Source: an uncultured Clostridia bacterium (lineage in GTDB: Bacteria; Bacillota; Clostridia; Christensenellales; Borkfalkiaceae). From it: DNA of 64,000 nucleotides. This document shows, piece after piece, positions 26,261 to 35,374 of the stretch; position 1 is the stretch's first letter, and the number at the start of each line of letters is the position of its first letter. The position numbers were made by a program, and so were the translations under genes. Location of the stretch: NCBI GenBank assembly GCA_944368155.1, contig CALVWW010000007.1, positions 1-64,000 of the forward strand, read 5' to 3'. The notes beneath the pieces were generated by a model. That model did no database searches. It was not told the origin of the DNA and saw only the letters and a program-made list of their open reading frames with translations.

Positions 26261-27205
26261 GTGGAACAGCTTATAAAGGGGACAACTGCATACAAAATTT
26301 TCTGCCGCGAGGCGGAGGCAGGCAGGCTCGCCCATGCTTATATGCTCTCGTTCGAGGATGCCGCCTATCTCCGCTATGCCCTCAAGCTGTTTGCCATGCG
26401 CTTCTTCGGCGCGGAAGAAGGCAGTGCGCAGGGCGGGCAGATTATGCGCGAGGCCTTTCCCGACTGTAAAATATTCCCCGAACAGGGCAAAAAATTCAAT
26501 GCGGAGGCGGCCGTCGCTCTCATAGAGGACAGTGCAATGCGCCCCTCTGCGGGGGACAGAAAGCTCTATCTTATCAGCTCGTTCGAGGAGTGTTCGGCAG
26601 TCGTGCAGAACAAACTTTTAAAGATAATCGAAGAGCCGCCCGAGGGCGTAACATTTATTCTCGGCGCGGCATCGCTCGCCCCCGTGCTGCCCACAATACT
26701 CTCCCGCGTGCGCCTTCTGGAGATAGCTCCGTTTTCCGCCCCGCAGATATTTTCCGCCCTCTGCCGCAAAAACGGCGCGGGGGTGTACAATTCCGAGGCC
26801 GCGGCAAGCTGCGGCGGGGTGTTCAGCGTAGCCGAAGCGCTTGCGGAAGGGCAGTTTTCCGAAATTCATTCTTCTGCAATGGAGCTGCTCTCTGCAACCG
26901 ACGCGGGCAGGGCAGGCATAGTTTCTTTAAAGCTCGGGGAAAGTAAGTTTAAAAGGCAGATTCTTTCCGAGGCGCAGCGCCTGTGCCTTGCGGCGGCCGC
27001 GGCACGGCCGGCGGGCAGGGCGGCCGGGGAAGACGGCCGCATTTTACTTGCGGCATGGTTACCTCCCGCGCTCATTAAGGGCGCCGAGGTGTTCGGCGAG
27101 GCCATGCGCGACTTAAAATTCAATGCATACTACTCGGCGCTTTTATACAGCGCCATGCTAAGGCTCATAGAGGAGAACAATAAATGGCAAAAATTATCGG
27201 AGTAA
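26261..27205 (+). CDS. holB: DNA polymerase III delta' subunit
   Basis: This 314-residue clamp-loader subunit has the AAA+-like N-terminal fold (AHAYMLSFEDA), the segment LLKIIEEPPEGVTFILGA, and TILSRVR, the sensor/arginine-finger SRx region. The classical Walker A is missing, and the zinc-binding cysteines of many delta' proteins are also absent. It starts at GTG 26261 with a weak ribosome site. It overlaps ricT by 22 nt and follows tmk by 55 bp; the gap contains a GC-rich hairpin. Confidence 0.92.
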   Translation: MEQLIKGTTAYKIFCREAEAGRLAHAYMLSFEDAAYLRYALKLFAMRFFGAEEGSAQGGQIMREAFPDCKIFPEQGKKFNAEAAVALIEDSAMRPSAGDRKLYLISSFEECSAVVQNKLLKIIEEPPEGVTFILGAASLAPVLPTILSRVRLLEIAPFSAPQIFSALCRKNGAGVYNSEAAASCGGVFSVAEALAEGQFSEIHSSAMELLSATDAGRAGIVSLKLGESKFKRQILSEAQRLCLAAAAARPAGRAAGEDGRILLAAWLPPALIKGAEVFGEAMRDLKFNAYYSALLYSAMLRLIEENNKWQKLSE

Positions 27206-28056
27206 AATTCAAAGACTGCGGCAAACTTTACTACTTTGACCCCGGCGATAATACTTATGAAAAGGGGCAGGGGGTAGTCGTGGAAACTGCGCGCGGCGTG
27301 GAATATGCCACGGTGCATCTTCCCGTGCGTGAAGTGCCGGAAAGCGAGCTGGTCGCGCCGTTGAAGCCTGTGCTCCGCGCCGCAACTGAAAAAGACGCGG
27401 AGACGGTGAAGTATAACGAGGAGAGGCGGGTCCCCGCCATGAAGACGGCTGCCGAGAAGATAGCCGCGCGCGGACTTGATATGAAACTGGTCGACTGTGA
27501 ATTCACGTTCGACGGCACGAAGGTGATATTTTATTTTACCGCAGACGGCAGGGTAGATTTCAGAGAGCTTGTAAAGGACCTCTCGGCCGTGTTCAGAATA
27601 AGAATTGAACTGCGCCAGATAGGCGTGCGCGACGAAACCAAGATGCTGGGCGGTCTCGGCCCCTGCGGCAGGGAGTGCTGTTGCGCGAGCTGTATGCCCG
27701 ATTTTAAAAAAGTTTCGATTAAAATGGCGAAAAACCAGGGGTTGTCGCTCAACCCGAGCAAAATTTCCGGACTTTGCGGAAGGCTTATGTGTTGCCTTTC
27801 ATATGAGAACGATTACTATGCCGAAGCCTATAAAAAAATGCCCAAAGTGGGCAGCGAGGTGGGCACTCCCGACGGAGCAGGCACGGTTGTAAACGTCAAT
27901 ATGCTCAAAATGGAGGCAAAGGTGCGCATTGAAAAGGGCGACGGCGCGGCTTATAAAGATTTTAAGGTGGACGAGCTCCGCTTCAAGCGCCGCGGGCAGG
28001 ATAAAGCAAAGGACGACGAACCTATTGACGAGGAAATAAAAAAGCTTCTCGATTGA
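27184..28056 (+). CDS. ricT: PSP1-domain protein RicT (YaaT)
   Basis: RicT works with RicA and RicF in Bacillus as a [4Fe-4S] complex that stimulates RNase Y-dependent mRNA maturation. The 290-residue protein has the PSP1 domain and the Cys signature CGRECCCASC (about 160-170) plus CGRLMCC further on, which supply cluster ligands. Its start ATG lies inside the end of holB, so translation is probably coupled. The C-terminal tail is charged and probably disordered. Confidence 0.94.
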   Translation: MAKIIGVKFKDCGKLYYFDPGDNTYEKGQGVVVETARGVEYATVHLPVREVPESELVAPLKPVLRAATEKDAETVKYNEERRVPAMKTAAEKIAARGLDMKLVDCEFTFDGTKVIFYFTADGRVDFRELVKDLSAVFRIRIELRQIGVRDETKMLGGLGPCGRECCCASCMPDFKKVSIKMAKNQGLSLNPSKISGLCGRLMCCLSYENDYYAEAYKKMPKVGSEVGTPDGAGTVVNVNMLKMEAKVRIEKGDGAAYKDFKVDELRFKRRGQDKAKDDEPIDEEIKKLLD

Positions 28057-28068
28057 ATTTATGAATAA

Positions 28069-28104
28069 TCTGTGCCGCCCGCCGTTAACGGCGGGCGGCA
28101 CAGG
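28069..28104 (+). terminator. Hairpin terminator after ricT
   Basis: CTGTGCCGCCCGCCG pairs perfectly with its complement around TTAA. The T-tract is absent, so it may act together with the next hairpin. Confidence 0.6.
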
Positions 28105-28114
28105 CTCATTACAG

Positions 28115-28149
28115 GAAAAACGGCGGAGCTGATAAATCAGCTCCGCCGT
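28115..28149 (-). terminator. Terminator of the ferredoxin gene
   Basis: ACGGCGGAGCTGAT and its complement (28120-28133/28136-28149), read on the minus strand, are followed by five T. Confidence 0.85.
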
Positions 28150-28162
28150 CAGGTTTGTTAAA

Positions 28163-28336
28163 TTATTCAGCAGGCGTGATAGCGCCGGTAGGGCAACCGT
28201 CTTCGCAAGCGCCGCAGTCGATGCAGACATCGGGATCAACTACGTATTTGGAATCGCCCTCGGAAATAGCGGTTACGGGGCAAACAGCCGCGCATGCACC
28301 GCACATTACGCACTCGTCAGATATTACGTGAGCCAT
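28163..28336 (-). CDS. 2[4Fe-4S] ferredoxin
   Basis: This 57-residue clostridial-type ferredoxin carries two CxxCxxCxxxCP-type motifs: CVMCGACAAVCP (residues 9-20) and CIDCGACEDGCP (38-49). They bind two low-potential [4Fe-4S] clusters for electron transfer in the cytoplasm. The ATG at 28336 follows a strong GGAGGT at seven bases. It is a single-gene unit on the minus strand with its own terminator, convergent with ricT. Confidence 0.97.
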   Translation of the reverse strand: MAHVISDECVMCGACAAVCPVTAISEGDSKYVVDPDVCIDCGACEDGCPTGAITPAE

Positions 28337-28542
28337 ATCGTACCTCCATGTTAAATAATACGCTTTCAGTAAATTTATTATAGCACACCATTTTTGTAAA
28401 GTAAAGGGGAAAATAAAATTTTTTTGTGCGTTACGGCTCTTTTTTTGTGTAAATTCTTGCCATTGTTATAAAAAATAAATCATAGTTAAGTTATCGCGAG
28501 GCGGGGCGTTTTAACGGCGGAGCATAAAGCGCGCGTTTACCG

Positions 28543-28571
28543 TTGCAAAAACTTTTGCAATAATGTATAAT
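28543..28571 (+). promoter_or_regulatory. Promoter TTGCAA-N17-TATAAT, apparently leaderless
   Basis: TTGCAA 28543-28548 and TATAAT 28566-28571 place the expected transcription start at about 28578, which is the A of the first usable ATG of the next gene. Confidence 0.7.
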
Positions 28572-28577
28572 GGGTCC

Positions 28578-29252
28578 ATGGAAATTGCGCTTAAAGAGGG
28601 TGAGGTGCTCGAAGAGCTCTTTGAAGATAAAAAAATAATTCAGAATACCTCATTGTATCGTTTTACTTCCGACAGTGTACTCCTTTCAAAGTTTGTAAAG
28701 GGCAAAAAGGGTGACGCCGTGGCCGACTTCTGCGCGGGCAGCGGTATTGTAGGGCTTCATTTTATGTGCCTGAATCCCCACATATCCACTGTAACTTTGT
28801 TCGAAATGCAGCCTGCGCTACATGATATGAGCGCCCGAACTATCGGATATAACAATTTTTCAAAGGCGAAAGCCGTCTGCACGAGGGTGCAGGATATCGG
28901 GCGGGAGCACGACGGGAAATTTTCGCTTGTGCTGTGCAATCCTCCTTATGAGCGCGGCGGATTCGAGAACGTTTCATATGAGAAGGCTGTCTGCCGCAAG
29001 GAGATAACCATAACGCTCGGCGAAATTTTAGATTGCGCCGCCCGCGTGTTGAAGTTCGGCGGCAGGATAGGTATTATAAACCGCGCCGACAGGGCGGCTG
29101 AACTAATTTTCGGGCTGAAGACCCGTTCTCTTGAGCCCAAGCGCATTCAGTTCGTGTGCGGAGCCGGTGCGGCAAAGCCATACCTGATTATGGTTGAGGC
29201 GTGCAAGGGCGGCCGGGAAGGCGTAGACGTCCTGCCCGTCTGTCAAAACTGA
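28578..29252 (+). CDS. trmN6: tRNA1(Val) (adenine37-N6)-methyltransferase family protein
   Basis: This SAM-dependent N6-adenine methyltransferase of the TrmN6/YfiC family has about 224 residues. SAM motif I is VADFCAGSGIVGLHF, and the catalytic motif IV is NPPY in LVLCNPPYERGG. ATG 28578 is chosen over the ATG at 28563 because the latter lies within the -10 box and would not be transcribed. The resulting mRNA would have no 5' leader. The exact tRNA target is taken from the family, not shown here. Confidence 0.88.
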   Translation: MEIALKEGEVLEELFEDKKIIQNTSLYRFTSDSVLLSKFVKGKKGDAVADFCAGSGIVGLHFMCLNPHISTVTLFEMQPALHDMSARTIGYNNFSKAKAVCTRVQDIGREHDGKFSLVLCNPPYERGGFENVSYEKAVCRKEITITLGEILDCAARVLKFGGRIGIINRADRAAELIFGLKTRSLEPKRIQFVCGAGAAKPYLIMVEACKGGREGVDVLPVCQN

Positions 29253-29326
29253 ATCTTGCTCTTATATCACATTGCCCCCATACTATGCTGCAAATAACGG
29301 CACTTTTGTAAAAGCAATAAATGTTT

Positions 29327-29461
29327 CAAGCAGGGTGTCTCGGCGCAGAAAGACCCTATTTGCTGCGGTCAGCAGGCTCTACTTAAGTGAATTCGCGCGA
29401 CTATATGTTTCGCGGGCCCTTAAATGTCGCGCGAAGAGAAACATAGTTTCTCAAACTCACG
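29327..29461 (+). repeat. Structured interspersed element, copy A5
   Basis: It shares with A4 (reverse complement) the order GACCC-TTTGCTGCG-GCAGGCTC-GAATTCGCGCGAC-GGGCCC-GTCGCGCGAAGAG and then a TAGTTTC hairpin (29436-29452). In A4 that hairpin is GAGGAAC/GTTCCTC; here it is GAGAAAC/GTTTCTC, a compensated change. The P1-P4 part is reduced. Confidence 0.6.
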
Positions 29462-29503
29462 AAAAATTTAGTTTTCGGCCAAAATTAAATTTTTGTGAAT
29501 CAA
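29460..29503 (+). promoter_or_regulatory. Hairpin leader of rsmI
   Basis: CGAAAAATTTAGTTTTCGG forms a hairpin with the same TTTAGTT loop as the greA leader, nested in a longer A/T-rich stem just before AAGGAG. Confidence 0.4.
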
Positions 29504-29513
29504 GGAGTTTTTT

Positions 29514-30320
29514 ATGGTTTATTTTGTGGCAACCCCCATCGGAAATCTGAAAGATATTTCGCTCAGGGCGCTGGAGGTTCTGCGTGCCGCCGACGTAATA
29601 TTTTGCGAGGATACGCGGCATTCGTTAAAGCTTTTGAATGCCTACGAAATAAAAAAGCCGCTCGTTGCTTGCCATAAATTCAACGAGCGCTCGGCCGCCG
29701 AAAGGATAATCGAAGAGGCGCGCGCAGGCAAAGAGGTTGCAATAATTTCCGATGCGGGCATGCCTGTCATATCCGACCCGGGCGGACAGGTGTGCGCCGC
29801 GCTTAAGGGCGCGGGCGTGCGCTATACCGTCGTACCCGGCGCCAATGCCGCGCTCTCTGCACTCATACTTTCGGCAATGCCCGCGGAGCGCTTTGCTTTT
29901 ATCGGTTTTCTTCCCGATAAGCAGGGGGAAAGGCGCCGCCTTTTGGAGAGGTATAAACAGCTCGGCTTAACGCTTGTATTTCACGCCGCTCCGCAGGATG
30001 TTGACAGGTATATCGCCGATATGTTTGAAGTATTCGGCGACCGCCCTGCCTGTGCCGTGCGTGAAATCACCAAAATTCACGAGGAGGCGTCGGCCTTTGC
30101 TTTAAAAGACGGTTTACCGGGCGAAAAGAGGGGTGAATATGTGCTTGTGGTCGGCGGCGCCGCAGAGCAGGGGCCGGGCGAGCTCAACGCTCTCACGGAA
30201 ACAGAGCATATAAAATATTATATGGCTCAGGGCCTTGATAAAAAGGAGGCGGTAAAACGCGCCGCAAAGGACAGGGGGGTCACTAAGAGCGAGCTTTACA
30301 AATTCGGGATAGACTTATAA
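29514..30320 (+). CDS. rsmI: 16S rRNA (cytidine1402-2'-O)-methyltransferase
   Basis: RsmI 2'-O-methylates C1402 in the decoding centre of 16S rRNA. The 268-residue protein has the tetrapyrrole-methylase fold: VATPIGNLKDISLRAL at the start, CEDTRHSLKLL, ISDAGMPVISDPGG (about 81-94), and VPGANAALSALILS in the SAM pocket. The start is the ATG at 29514 after AAGGAG. A DUF697 protein gene follows about 70 bp later. Confidence 0.96.
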   Translation: MVYFVATPIGNLKDISLRALEVLRAADVIFCEDTRHSLKLLNAYEIKKPLVACHKFNERSAAERIIEEARAGKEVAIISDAGMPVISDPGGQVCAALKGAGVRYTVVPGANAALSALILSAMPAERFAFIGFLPDKQGERRRLLERYKQLGLTLVFHAAPQDVDRYIADMFEVFGDRPACAVREITKIHEEASAFALKDGLPGEKRGEYVLVVGGAAEQGPGELNALTETEHIKYYMAQGLDKKEAVKRAAKDRGVTKSELYKFGIDL

Positions 30321-30391
30321 ATATAATTTGCTTGCGACCCGTTAATTCGGGCATATATGCGGGTCAATTCCATTTTTCTGAGGTGTTTTCA

Positions 30392-31417
30392 ATGAAAAAC
30401 AGACAAGATAACCAGAAGATGACGATATATGAATACGAGGAAAAATACGTAAAAAGCCGTAATACGCGCGGCGCGCGCGTGCTCATCTGGGTGATTGCGG
30501 GCATTGTGGGCGTATTCCTTGCATGGTGCCTGCTCTCCATTACCTTGCAGATTTGGGAGCTGAACGAATATGCGGGCTATGCGGCGGCCGCGGTAGCGGT
30601 AGTGCTGTACATATTGCTCTTTATCGTGCCGCTGGTAAAAATCTTCAGGCTGGACTATTTCAGAACAAACGTGAATGCCGCACACGCCGCCGCAGCCAAA
30701 CGCCACAATAAAAAACTGCGCCGCTCCATTGCCGGGCGCATGGTAGACTTCGGCGCGAGGGTGGAGAGCGCAGGCTGGTACGACGACGCGATACTTGCAG
30801 AACTTGCAAACTGCCTTGCAAATAATGACGACGAAGGCATAAAGCGCTCGCTGACCGCCATGTATTCCGGCAGGGTAAAAAAGACCGCCAAGGACTACAT
30901 ATTCCGCTATGCACTCAAGTCGGCGGCATACTCGGCAATATCGCAGCAGTCGCGCACCGACGCCGCGCTTGTCGCCGTGGTAAATCTGCAGCTCATTAAA
31001 GATATAGTATTTCTTTACGGCTTCCGTCCTTCGGATACACGGCTTGTAAAAATATTTGCCGCAGTAGTGCGCAATTCGCTCGTTTCTTACGGCCTCGGTT
31101 CGCTTAAAATAGGCAACGGCATAGTCAAAACCATGGGCGACGCGGCAAAGGGCATACCTTTTCTCGGCGCCGCCATCTCCGCGCTTGTCGACAGTTCCGT
31201 GCAGGGACTGACAAACGGCACCCTCACCGCAGTTATCGGATTCCAGACGATAAGGTATCTGAATAAGGAATACAGGCTGCAGAATATTCTCGACGGGGTG
31301 GACGTAACGGGCGGCGAAGAGGAGCTTGAAGAGACCTGCCGCGAGATTGAGAGCGAGCTGAGAAGAAAGCCGCGCAAGTCTAAGGCGGAGCAGGAGGCAG
31401 CGGCAAGCGAAGCATGA
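30392..31417 (+). CDS. DUF697/YcjF-like membrane protein
   Basis: I chose the ATG at 30392 (MKNRQDNQKM), preceded by GAGGTG; the frame is open 20 codons earlier. The 341-residue protein has two N-terminal membrane helices (about residues 30-52 and 61-82). A C-terminal alpha-helical DUF697 region follows with AVVNLQLIKDIVFLYGFRPS, then a charged tail. DUF697 proteins are often found with GTPases at membranes; their function is not established. No GTPase gene is adjacent here. Confidence 0.85.
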   Translation: MKNRQDNQKMTIYEYEEKYVKSRNTRGARVLIWVIAGIVGVFLAWCLLSITLQIWELNEYAGYAAAAVAVVLYILLFIVPLVKIFRLDYFRTNVNAAHAAAAKRHNKKLRRSIAGRMVDFGARVESAGWYDDAILAELANCLANNDDEGIKRSLTAMYSGRVKKTAKDYIFRYALKSAAYSAISQQSRTDAALVAVVNLQLIKDIVFLYGFRPSDTRLVKIFAAVVRNSLVSYGLGSLKIGNGIVKTMGDAAKGIPFLGAAISALVDSSVQGLTNGTLTAVIGFQTIRYLNKEYRLQNILDGVDVTGGEEELEETCREIESELRRKPRKSKAEQEAAASEA

Positions 31418-31560
31418 TTTTATGAAGTTTTATTATCAAGTCTGATGTTGTCATGCAGACCTACGGCTCTTCCGTCGGCGATGAAATTGATTGCGCCCGG
31501 AACGGGCTGGCGCGGCGCCGTGTGCAAAAGCGATGAAAATATCTGTGATTGAGGTATATT

Positions 31561-31962
31561 ATGGGGTTAATTTACAGGGAAGAAAAAAATTTCACGCCGG
31601 AAGAGCTTGAAAAACTTTTTTTGTCGGTAGAGTGGGCGTCGGGCAAATTCCCGCAAAAACTTGTCGCCGCCATGCGCGGTTACGACTTTGTTTATTCGGC
31701 GCGCGATGAAGGCAGGCTTGCGGGGCTTGCCTGCGCAATGGACGACGGCGTTATGACGGCTTACGTGCACTACTTGCTTGTGTTGCCCGAATATCAGGGC
31801 AGGGGCATAGGCCGCCGGCTTGCCGACGCAGTCAGGGAACACTATGCCGATTATCTCAAAATAGTGCTCGTTGCCTCGCCCGAAAAAGAGGGTTTTTATT
31901 CCAAACTCGGGTACAAAGTTGCTGGCGGCACGCCCATGTCTCTCACCGAAATGGAAGACTGA
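31561..31962 (+). CDS. GNAT-family N-acetyltransferase
   Basis: This 133-residue acetyl-CoA-dependent transferase has the acetyl-CoA pyrophosphate loop YQGRGIGRRL (about residues 81-90), preceded by the beta-4 strand YVHYLLVLPE. FYSKLGYKV near the C-terminus is the usual end of the fold. I use the ATG at 31561, which follows GAGGT; a TTG four codons earlier is part of that ribosome site. The substrate is unknown, and it stands alone. Confidence 0.88.
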   Translation: MGLIYREEKNFTPEELEKLFLSVEWASGKFPQKLVAAMRGYDFVYSARDEGRLAGLACAMDDGVMTAYVHYLLVLPEYQGRGIGRRLADAVREHYADYLKIVLVASPEKEGFYSKLGYKVAGGTPMSLTEMED

Positions 31963-32033
31963 GCAGCAGTTAATCGGCAATTATAATTGCAATTGCCCGC
32001 CATATATGGCGTAATTAATCGGGTAAACGTATC

Positions 32034-32064
32034 GCGGCGGGGCGCAAATTTTGCGCCCCGCCGC
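32034..32064. terminator. Terminator between GNAT and mnmA
   Basis: A 15-bp stem (GCGGCGGGGCGCAAA with its complement) encloses a one-base centre. Moderately T-rich sequence follows it on the plus strand. Confidence 0.65.
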
Positions 32065-32168
32065 CCGTAATTTTGTTTTAAATTAAATTGATGCGGCAAT
32101 ATGCCCCGGATATGCCCGGCTATCGGCATATTTTATTGGTTGTTTACGGCTCTGACTGCAAAGTTGTG

Positions 32169-33326
<1,158 letters not shown>

Positions 33327-33351
33327 TTAATTATAACACAAATAAAAGTGA

Positions 33352-33380
33352 TTGCAAACGCATTGGGGATATGTTATAAT
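33352..33380 (+). promoter_or_regulatory. Promoter TTGCAA-N17-TATAAT
   Basis: TTGCAA 33352-33357 and TATAAT 33375-33380 are preceded by GGATATGT before the -10 box, as in the promoter at 11312. It drives the DUF4250 gene. Confidence 0.7.
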
Positions 33381-33447
33381 ATTTTTACGCGCCGCGGACC
33401 GCACCGCTATGATGGTAAGGTTTTCGGCGGCAAAAGAGGTTAAAATT

Positions 33448-33624
33448 ATGGAAATGCCTGAAGACAGCGCAATGCTGCTCTCTTTAGTCAATATGAAGCT
33501 GCGCGACGGCGCGCCCTCCCCCGAAGAGCTGTGCGAAGAACTCGGCTGGGACTGCTCCAAGCTCTATAAGCGCCTTGCAGGTATCGGTTGTTTATACGAC
33601 GAGGAGAAGAACAGATTTTGCTGA
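33448..33624 (+). CDS. DUF4250 domain protein
   Basis: The 58-residue protein matches DUF4250 from end to end: MPEDSAMLLSLVNMKLRD is the family's N-terminal signature and EEKNRF its C-terminal one. It is a short helical protein, found in Clostridia and some other groups, of unknown function. ATG 33448 follows AGAGGT; the frame is open 32 codons further up but would start in the promoter. It sits just before tRNA-Arg. Confidence 0.88.
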   Translation: MEMPEDSAMLLSLVNMKLRDGAPSPEELCEELGWDCSKLYKRLAGIGCLYDEEKNRFC

Positions 33625-33696
33625 GCGGGCGGCGTAACGCTCCCGTAACGCCCGGCAAGGGGAAATTGTTGCTGAAAACTTTATTATGTCATATAT

Positions 33697-33773
33697 CTGC
33701 CTGTGGTGCAGCTGGATAACACGTCAGACTCCGACTCTGGAGACCCGCGGTTCGAATCCGCGCAGGCAGACCA
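33697..33773 (+). tRNA. tRNA-Arg (anticodon CCG)
   Basis: A full cloverleaf is present: acceptor CTGCCTG/CAGGCAG, D arm around AGCTGGATAA, anticodon stem TCAGA/TCTGG with loop CTCCGAC, T arm CGCGG-TTCGAAT-CCGCG, discriminator A and encoded CCA. It decodes CGG. A hairpin terminator follows at once. Confidence 0.95.
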
Positions 33774-33812
33774 AAAGCCGAGGGGACAGCGTATGTCTGT
33801 CCCCTCGGCTTT
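33774..33812 (+). terminator. Terminator of tRNA-Arg
   Basis: AGCCGAGGGGACAG and its complement are separated by CGTATGT and followed by TTT. It is the first part of the tandem repeat that follows. Confidence 0.75.
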
Positions 33813-34087
33813 CTAAGTCTTCTGTGCGGCCGCTCGAAGCGCATCGTTCGGGCTGTGACGCGCAAGCGGCAAGCCCTGCCGGGGGCCCCTTCAGGGGTGT
33901 GGCAGTATCCGCGCAAAACATGGCAGTTGTATAAAAGTAGCGAGGGAGGGGGACAGCGTATGTCTGTCCCCTCGGCTTTTTGAGTCTTCTGTGCGGCCGT
34001 TCGAAGCGCATCGTTCGGGCTGTGACGCGCAAGCGGCAAGCCCTGCCGGGGGCCCCTTCAGGGGTGTGGCAGTATCCGCGAAAACAT
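33782..34087. repeat. Tandem pair of about 138-bp repeats downstream of tRNA-Arg
   Basis: Unit 1 (33782-33920) and unit 2 (33951-34087) differ at only a handful of positions. Each contains the terminator hairpin, TCTTCTGTGCGGCCG, and a segment ending GGGGTGTGGCAGTATCCGCG. Together with the spacer they fill most of the gap before the next gene. Frames crossing the repeat look like chance. Confidence 0.85.
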
Positions 34088-34117
34088 GTTCATTTATGCA
34101 GAAAGCAGACTATTTAA

Positions 34118-34148
34118 AGGCCCCGAACCTCGTTCGGGGCCTCGGTTT
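34118..34148 (+). terminator. Hairpin terminator after the tandem repeat
   Basis: AGGCCCCGAAC and its complement (loop CTC) are followed by CGGTTTT. Confidence 0.6.
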
Positions 34149-34211
34149 TGCCCGCAGTTTATCTACCGTCGGTAGAATTTGCCGCAATTTTTCAACGTGA
34201 GCGGAAGTGTC

Positions 34212-34240
34212 GTGCAATTTATCGGGATATGTGATATAAT
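34212..34240 (+). promoter_or_regulatory. Promoter GTGCAA-N17-TATAAT
   Basis: TATAAT 34235-34240 is preceded by GGGATATGTGA, again similar to the promoters at 11312 and 33352. A strong AAGGAGG at 34249-34255 lies at the expected start site but has no frame behind it. The next gene begins 100 nt further on. Confidence 0.6.
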
Positions 34241-34351
34241 CATATCGCAAGGAGGAAATTCCGCAAAAATAAATTGAAATTAAATATATAAATTTATTTT
34301 TCGGTGCCGGAAAATAAAATTAAATTGTATTTTTCCGGAAATAAAATATTT

Positions 34352-34843
34352 ATGAAATTGAGTGAAAAACTTGTCAGCTTAAGAAAGGCGAGCGGACTCA
34401 CGCAGGATGAGCTTGCGGCAAAATTATTTGTCACGCGTACCGCCGTTTCCAAATGGGAGAACGATAAGGGCTATCCGGGCATAGACAGTTTAAAACTTTT
34501 GTCTAAGGTGTACGGAGTCAGTCTTGACGAACTCATCTCCGACGACGACGTGGCCGCGGCGAGGAAGGCAAGAAAAAGGCGCTCGCGCATGTTCTACTGG
34601 TGCGCGGTGGCCTGCCTTGTAGCTGCGGTTGCATTTATGCTCGCCGCAAGCCTTGCAGAAATTGTTTGGCTGTTTATCCCAAGCGCCGTCTTTGTGCTCG
34701 GTTACGTAGGTTTTGCGTTTGCCACAAGGCCTACGCTTTCCGGGATGCCCCGTGCGCAGTTTGTGCGCTATATTGTTGCGCGGGTAATTGTGCTTGCGAT
34801 AGTCGTCGGCATAATAATTTCAGAGGCTGTGCGTCTTTTTTGA
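34352..34843 (+). CDS. XRE-family HTH protein with two or three membrane helices
   Basis: This protein of about 163 residues fuses an N-terminal Cro/C1 HTH to hydrophobic helices. The HTH is TQDELAAKLFVTRTAVSKWENDKGYPGIDSL in type, the standard clostridial variant. The helices (about 75-97, 99-120 and 135-157) follow a basic linker ARKARKRRSR. Membrane-tethered XRE regulators of this build are common in Clostridia. ATG 34352 is preferred by family alignment. A GTG at 34304 is in frame but neither has a good ribosome site; a hairpin CCGGAAAATA/TATTTTTCCGG lies between them. Confidence 0.8.
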   Translation: MKLSEKLVSLRKASGLTQDELAAKLFVTRTAVSKWENDKGYPGIDSLKLLSKVYGVSLDELISDDDVAAARKARKRRSRMFYWCAVACLVAAVAFMLAASLAEIVWLFIPSAVFVLGYVGFAFATRPTLSGMPRAQFVRYIVARVIVLAIVVGIIISEAVRLF

Positions 34844-34864
34844 AAGAATTCCGGCTATAAAAAG

Positions 34865-34900
34865 TTGCGGCGGCGCCCTGTTCAGGGCGCCGCCGCAACC
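34865..34900 (+). terminator. Terminator of the XRE-membrane gene
   Basis: A 16-bp perfect stem (GTTGCGGCGGCGCCCT region) is followed by CGCTTTT. Confidence 0.8.
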
Positions 34901-34909
34901 GCTTTTGTA

Positions 34910-35330
34910 CATTTTGCCGACATTAACCCGTTTATCTGCATAAAAACATACCCTGTTATAAGCTGTGCTTGTATATAAAGTATAAGTAAAGGGTATACGG
35001 GTATAAGAAATAATTAAGTTTGCCCGCCGCTCTATCATTTGACAGCGCAAAAACTTTGGCGTACAATAGCCGTGAATTGATGGGTGGGAAAAACGCCTGC
35101 GTCCGCTTTTCAAGTTGCGGCGCGGCCATCGAGAGCGGCTTACAAATGCGCGCTGCAGAATTTTCTGCAATGCGGACGAAGTCGTGCTTTTTGCACCATC
35201 TTCGAACGCCGTACGCGCTTATATGTTGCTGTATGGGCGTTTATTTTTTGCCTTGAATGGTTGGGGCGCCGCGTGCGGCGCTTTTATGAACGGTATTTAG
35301 TTGCGACCGCAACTATTTTATCCGAACAGA
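34910..35330. other. Gap before the ATP synthase operon
   Basis: The first part is AT-rich with several TATAA-like and GGGTATA repeats. The second part is GC-rich, and the reading frames in it have no ribosome site or recognisable product. I see no atpI-like gene. Confidence 0.5.
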
Positions 35331-35359
35331 TTGCAGCGCGGCGGCATTACGCATAATAT
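35331..35359 (+). promoter_or_regulatory. Promoter TTGCAG-N17-TAATAT of the atp operon
   Basis: The promoter ends 15 bases before the atpB start, giving a very short leader with GGTGA as the ribosome site. Confidence 0.5.
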
Positions 35360-35374
35360 GATTACGGTGAATTC

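Noticed and set aside
33689-34039. Open frames across the tRNA-Arg and its downstream repeats on both strands
   Set aside because: They read through a tRNA and duplicated non-coding sequence; the apparent protein repeats only reflect the DNA repeat.
33697-34150. Integrated element using tRNA-Arg as attachment site
   Set aside because: No integrase, no second tRNA 3'-end copy and no foreign gene content follow; only a tandem repeat is present.
35020-35356. Three overlapping frames before atpB, considered as an atpI-like gene
   Set aside because: No hydrophobic pattern of AtpI, no ribosome site, and the atp promoter lies inside.
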